In this document: in pieces, positions 59,701 to 64,000 of the stretch
How the letters are laid out: the number at the start of each line of letters is the position of its first letter
Numbering within the stretch: the stretch's first letter is position 1
Assembly (NCBI GenBank): GCA_035771175.1
Contig: CM069593.1
Location: 22,916,456-22,980,455 of the forward strand
Direction of reading: 5' to 3'
Source of the DNA: Paratinospora sagittata
Taxonomy: Eukaryota; Streptophyta; Magnoliopsida; Ranunculales; Menispermaceae
Length of the DNA stretch: 64,000 nucleotides
Translations under genes and position numbers: made by a program
The notes under the pieces: generated by a model
The model's database searches: none
Told to the model about the DNA's origin: nothing
Seen by the model: the letters and a program-made list of their open reading frames with translations, nothing else

Positions 59701-62212
59701 AAAGAGATGAGATTAACTGTAAGACTAAATAAGGTAGGGAACAGTTAAATCAGAAAGCATAAAAAATAAGTGTAAAGTATCTTCTTACATTTGTCCAAAC
59801 ATAGCAGTATGGAAAAGATCCAATGACGAAAACATCATATTGATAGCCAATAGGCACTATCTTACCTTTAAACAACTAAAGACGAGACCTGCTGGGGCAA
59901 TTCTGAACTTGCAGAGTTCTCCAATAAACCTTATGTTCCTAATCTTAGTTTCAATGTTCATTTGATCCTGAAACATTTTTAAAAGTAAAAAACAGATTAC
60001 AGAAATAGAGAAGGGGATCCTAGTGAAATTATGAGGAACTCAGAGAATCCACAAGTATTTTTGTGTTGTTGTGCTGAAGGGAAAGATTGCTTGATAAGGG
60101 CTTTTTTTTTTTAGTGTAAAGAGATGACTAATTATCGATTACAAAACAGACCTTCTTGCTTATCAAGTAGTTGAACTCATCCTCCAAATTCTGCAGAAGC
60201 ATAGAAGACACATCCTTCATACAGGTGGACAGTGTGGCTACCATGCGAGAATAATAAGGCAGTAGCTCCAAGGAAGTTCTAGGAACATTGAACAATGCCC
60301 GCACAAGCCTTTTTCGATTTGATTTTGAATTTAAGTAACAAAACTCCACCTGTAATGGAGAGAAAAGGGCTCCAGGTAAGAAGACCCATGATCACAAAAA
60401 TAAACAAAACACGCAAGCCAAATGAGAACAATAGTGATTACAGTCAACTGATCAATCAGGTCACGGCTAACACAACCAGGAAGCCTCTGTAAAAGCGCAT
60501 CTAAGTTTGTTCCTTCAACGCCCTTAAGTTTCTCTTTCTCGTTTTCTCCTTTTCTTTCAACATCTTTTTCTTTTCCTTTCTCTTTTTCTAAGTCTTTTGT
60601 CTTCTCTCTCTCTTTGTCGTCTTTCTCCTTCCCTTTCTCATCAGCTTTCCCTTCCAGCGAAGCTTCAGAGTCTACAGAATGCTCAGCAGGTTCTTCAACA
60701 GTGACATGAGTCACATGACCTTGGTCTGGATCAGGTGCTGATTCCTAAACACAATAAGTCTTTAGTAAGTTAAACACACAAAAAACATAAGATATGCAAT
60801 CGACTCACATGATGAAATATGAGAAATAAGCAACTAGAGTCTTAACACCTAAGATAGGTCTATCGTGAATCATGAGTAAATCATTCCAAAATTTGCAACG
60901 GGCTTTGGTAGATAATCTTTCTTTCATGACAAGAATAAATGTCATTGAGAAGGCCTCGTTGTTTCACCCGGTTTCTTTTTCTCATCTAGTCTCAGTCTCA
61001 TAAGAAAAGAAAGGAAAGAAAGCAAACAATAGAAGGCCAAAGGGACCTATTCAGAAGCAAATAAAAAGAATGAGACAAGCTACTTGATCTCCATTACGAC
61101 CAAAGCTACTTAATCAATAAACAAATTCATCAAAAACAGCCCTCTGTCATTGAGAAGGCCTCGTTGTTTCACCCTGTTTCTTTTTCTCATCTAGTCTCAA
61201 TCTCATAAAAAAAGAAAGGAAAGAAAGCAAACAATAGAAGGCCAAAGGGACCTATTCAGAAGCAAATAAAAAGAATGAAACAAGCTACTTGATCTTCATT
61301 ACGACCAAAGCTACTTAATCAATAAACAAATTCATCAAAACAGCCCTCTACATCCTCCAAGTACATTGTCTCTCTCCCACTGTTAAGTTTGATTGCTAAG
61401 CTCCTTCTACAGGCCCCAACAAACCAGAACAGGAACATTCTTCATAAAGAAACATAATAAGGAATCCCAACACAAACTCCATAAATGATATCTATTGACA
61501 AACTAAGCATGCCAAGGTCCAACTAGGCTCAAAAGTTCAAACAGAATAACGGAATATGTGAACATCAATAGTCACATAATAGTTAATGGGAATTGATTAA
61601 TTGACTCCAAAATAGACTTCACATATGGAAAAATAATAATAATAATAAAATAAAATAAATTATTAAACATAGACATGGCAACATAAGATGAGGGTAATAT
61701 CCGACCACTGCAATAACATGCCAAACAAAAAAAGGTAGCAGGAGATGAACAAAAAAAGAGAAAACGTTAACAAGATAAAAGTCACTGCTTCCTTACAGTT
61801 GGTTGCTCTTGAGTCTTAGCAGATTGTTCGGAAATCTTAGGCTCTGCTTCTCCCAATAACACAGCAGGAACAAACGCTCTGTAAAGTATATAATGGATAC
61901 AAACATTTTAATAATGAAAAGATAAAACAAATTTATTTATAATAACGGCTTTCATATTAGTTCACCAACAGTAATGTTTCAAAACGTCTACCCCACATTG
62001 ATCAATTAATCAAGATTATCCTACCAAAATCAAACCTGAGATCAGGTAAGCATTCATAGAAAGCCCTTGTGTCTTCATCATCCCACACAGGTTCAAGAAC
62101 AGAAGATTCTTTTCCTGCAGCAGGAGATGATGCATCCTCCCCAGTAGTAACCCTGGTTGTGTGCCCATCCTCTGGCATTACAGGAGGTTGCATATCAATT
62201 GCTTCTGCTAAA
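53779..62212 (-). CDS. UPF2: UPF2, nonsense-mediated mRNA decay factor (3' part, 10 exons)
   Basis: UPF2 bridges UPF1 and UPF3 in cytoplasmic nonsense-mediated decay. Exons in the window (minus strand): 62036-62212, 61797-61878, 60442-60744, 60152-60349, 59866-59967, 59339-59590, 59018-59236, 58318-58488, 56306-56491, 53779-54783. Phases join throughout, giving about 897 aa plus stop. Plant UPF2 is about 1,180 aa, so roughly 290 N-terminal residues lie beyond 64,000. Content: end of MIF4G-1, a Lys/Glu-rich linker (60,530-60,690), MIF4G-2 (LQRLPGCVSRDLIDQLT), and MIF4G-3, the UPF3-binding domain (RKLPWSECEPYLLKCFMKVH). The acidic Ser/Glu/Asp region and C-terminal UPF1-binding segment (VLVKKGNKQQTKQMLIP; QKEAAELEEKQNIKRL) follow, ending in a Gly/Arg/Ser tail. 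No lesion seen. Confidence 0.96.
55540..55780 (+). mobile_element. Probable poly(A)-tailed retroposon remnant in the last UPF2 intron
   Basis: Sequence ending TTTTGTTTCTTGTC followed by 17 A (55,764-55,780) has the look of a plant LINE 3' end, inserted opposite to UPF2. No coding similarity and no clear target-site duplication, so the left boundary is a guess. Confidence 0.4.
56931..57142. repeat. 108-bp tandem duplication in the last-but-one UPF2 intron
   Basis: Copies at 56,931-57,038 and 57,039-about 57,142, roughly 88% identical by eye, share ACATATTTTAACAGAAACAC and ACATATCCCATGTTA. Intronic and not affecting exons. Confidence 0.85.
58914..58965 (-). mobile_element. Micro-insertion of a retroposon tail with target duplication
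   Basis: The 13-bp flanks AGTTCGAGATCAT (58,914-58,926) and AGTTCAAGATCAT (58,953-58,965) enclose only about 26 bp. Read on the minus strand these end in TTCCTTATCC and an A-run. This fits extreme 5' truncation of a LINE-mobilised transcript. Confidence 0.6.
60941..61349. repeat. 205-bp tandem duplication in a UPF2 intron
   Basis: Copies 60,941-61,145 and 61,146-61,349 begin GTCATTGAGAAGGCCTCGTT and differ at a handful of positions (for example CACCCGG versus CACCCTG). Located in the intron between the exons at 61,797-61,878 and 60,442-60,744. Confidence 0.93.
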
Positions 62213-62718
62213 CTGTAAAAAGAGTTAGAAAGAATGAGAAGCAAATTAATAAAATCAAGAAGAAGCTATGTCCTGAAGAATTGAAATCTATCGTGTCGTC
62301 CAGATGGCCTATAAACCACCAATTTTTTATTTGCTTTTCACATTTCAAAAAATAAAATGACAATAGGAATAGCATCCCAGTTGCATCTACTAAGTTCACA
62401 ATTGTCTACTTCAATGACAAAATAAACTTAAATCGACATGTTCTTAGGTACAAGGACCATAACTAACACAGCTAAAAAAGGAAACACAAACAAGCAAGGG
62501 AAACAAGTGAAAAACTGGAAGAGAACATTGGTGGCATGGCAAAGCAAAACCATACAAAATAAGTTCACAGCATAAGCATGCCCATATCTTAGTTACTGTC
62601 AATTGATGAATAGATTACTCAGCAGTGGACCACAACCAGCCAGGAAGCTTTTGTATTGCTATACGATCAAGCCAAAGCATAAAACATGCCACATGTTTTT
62701 GGCTTTTTATTGATAAGA

Positions 62719-62877
62719 AGATAGGCCACGATTAGAGTAGTCATTGTGTAACCTGGTGGTCACAGGTTCAAGTCGTGGAAACAACCTCCTGTGACTAGTA
62801 AGGCAGCATATAATAGATCCAAATGATCCGAACCCCACGTAGGCAAAAGCATCTTGCACAAGGCTGCCCTTTTTATT
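62719..62877 (+). mobile_element. Au-family SINE
   Basis: A tRNA-derived short interspersed element with the Au landmarks in order: GTGTAACCTGGTGGTCAC, B-box GGTTCAAGTCGTGGAAACA, AAGGCAGCATATAATAGATC, CCGAACCCCACGTAGGC, and the terminal GGCTGCCCTTTTT. Flanks ATTGATAAGA (62,709-62,718) and ATTGACAAGA (62,878-62,887) are a likely target duplication with one mismatch. It lies antisense in the UPF2 intron. Diverged from the consensus as I know it, so not a recent insertion. Confidence 0.82.
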
Positions 62878-62984
62878 ATTGACAAGATCACAAGAAAATA
62901 AAAGAAGGGTGGCCTTGCGTTGCTCAGGCATCATAGTAACACCTTGGAAACATTTTTTTTTTGAAAAGAAACAAGTATAAGTAT

Positions 62985-63310
62985 TGTATTAACTGTGAAG
63001 TATGTACATCAAAACGCATAATCAGCAGAAAACTCTTCTGTTCAATCTGTAATAAAACGATGGAAAAACAGAGAGCTAGAGCAAGAACGTAATGAATAAA
63101 AAATACTTCATTTTCATCTACTCTGTTACAAGCTGTAGTTTATATATATATACAAGGAGGGAAAATAACTAACTATCGCTGTTAACCCAGTACAGCAACT
63201 ACCCCTGTTAACTCAATACAGCAATACAGTTCACTGTTAAGTAATTAACTAACTAAGGTTCAACTTAGCTAATTAACTAAGTAATTGTACAGTATCACCA
63301 TCACCAAAGC
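62985..63310 (-). mobile_element. Possible degenerate solo LTR (copia-like)
   Basis: On the minus strand the segment begins TGTACAATTACTTAG. It has repeated GTTAAC-containing units and a TATATATATAAACTACAGC stretch like an LTR TATA region, followed by TAACAGAGTAGATGAAAATG and a T-rich end. No coding domain flanks it and target duplications are not convincing. Confidence 0.35.
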
Positions 63311-64000
63311 ATTTGATAGTACATGTATGATCTATGCCTTCATAGATGTGATAAGACAGTGCCAATGAGTCTTCACATTATGGATAGTTTACTTAATCTC
63401 TAATATGATTGCGTTGTATAATAGTTGGCCTTTGAGAAGTAAAGTAATGCCTTTGACACAAATAAGATTCTTGCAGCTGAAAAAAGACATTGGGAATAAG
63501 GTTTTGTTTGTTGCTGTTATTGAATCTTATGTAATTTAGATTTTGTTATGAGCAGAAAAAAAAAATGTCATAGAAATCAGTAAGCACAAGAATTAAGTAC
63601 TCTTGAAAGTCATATAAACAGTACAGCAGTAAATTTATTTCCCAACTTGATTCTGAAGAAAGAAAAACAGAAAAATATAAATAATATCTCCCTTGAGGCC
63701 ACTTCAGTGTACTGGTACAAATTCACACTTGGGACTAGGGACATGTACCTAGCATACAAACAATTTGTAAAAGAGTGAAATGCTCAATTTTAAAAACATT
63801 ACAATGAAGTCTGGAATGAGTTCATTCTAAAACAAAATCTCATCTACAAGTACCCTTGGGCATAGTTGTTAAAATCTTCAATTGAAATTGAATCGTATGG
63901 GAGCTTGGGGATTGAATCATTCTTTGAACTTAATAAATCATAAGATTCATATACGGCATACATCATATGAATCATTTCCATACGCATGCACGCATAGACC

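Larger units (their letters stand above)
62213..64000 (-). other. UPF2 intron continuing past the window edge
   Basis: The acceptor at 62,212 shows that an upstream exon exists, but I find no matching coding sequence up to 64,000. The intron therefore exceeds 1.78 kb. It holds the SINE and LTR-like stretches listed separately, and ends near 63,880-64,000 in GAATC-rich repetitive sequence of unknown family. Confidence 0.7.

Noticed and set aside
1..64000. CRISPR arrays, operons, prokaryotic ribosome binding sites
   Set aside because: None seen and none expected: spliced genes and retrotransposons show that this is plant nuclear DNA.

Overview
The window is nuclear DNA of a flowering plant, most likely a eudicot. 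It is AT-rich, has spliced genes with GT-AG introns, a plant Au-type SINE, and Ty1/copia and Ty3/gypsy chromovirus retrotransposons with an initiator-Met tRNA primer site. The species cannot be named from the sequence. I recognise three host genes, each reassembled exon by exon with consistent phase: RAD51B (minus strand, 11 exons, 357 aa), RPL4 (plus strand, 2 exons, 405 aa) and UPF2 (minus strand, last 10 exons, about 897 aa; the 5' part lies beyond base 64,000).

Layout. 1-16,256: about 16 kb of AT-rich intergenic DNA with microsatellites, a poly(C) tract, G-box motifs, degenerate repeats and one promoter-like stretch, but no gene I can support. 16,257-24,239: RAD51B, with old repeat relics in its long introns. 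24,240-25,553: short intergenic spacer. 25,554 to about 50,070: about 24.5 kb of nested retroelements. From about 50,193: RPL4 promoter, then the gene to 52,583. 52,584-53,778: spacer between the convergent RPL4 and UPF2. 53,779-62,212: UPF2 exons. 62,213-64,000: UPF2 intron with a SINE and LTR-like debris.

The retroelement block resolves like Russian dolls. A 5'-truncated LINE (minus) was split by a copia element (minus, 26,161-48,139, TSD GTTGA). Copia was split by gypsy-1 (plus, 27,004-44,419), whose far end was lost together with copia's reverse transcriptase. Gypsy-1 was split by gypsy-2 (plus, 31,985-42,240, TSD GTACT). Two side insertions add to this: a 120-bp solo mini-LTR inside the 5' LTR of gypsy-1 (TSD CCTTG), and a 1-kb compound foldback element with tRNA-like arms in copia gag (flanked by CATC). 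LTR divergence follows the nesting order: about 4% for copia, little for gypsy-1, and 4 substitutions in about 2.9 kb for gypsy-2. Gypsy-2 has an intact 1,154-codon pol frame but a broken gag.

The host genes are housekeeping and genome-maintenance functions: homologous recombination (RAD51B), the ribosome (RPL4) and nonsense-mediated mRNA decay (UPF2). They do not form an operon-like unit. The main structural point is that the retroelement block ends only about 120 bp upstream of the RPL4 TATA box. I found no previously undescribed protein system. The most unusual objects are the compound foldback element, the mini-LTR, and a very young but gag-defective chromovirus.
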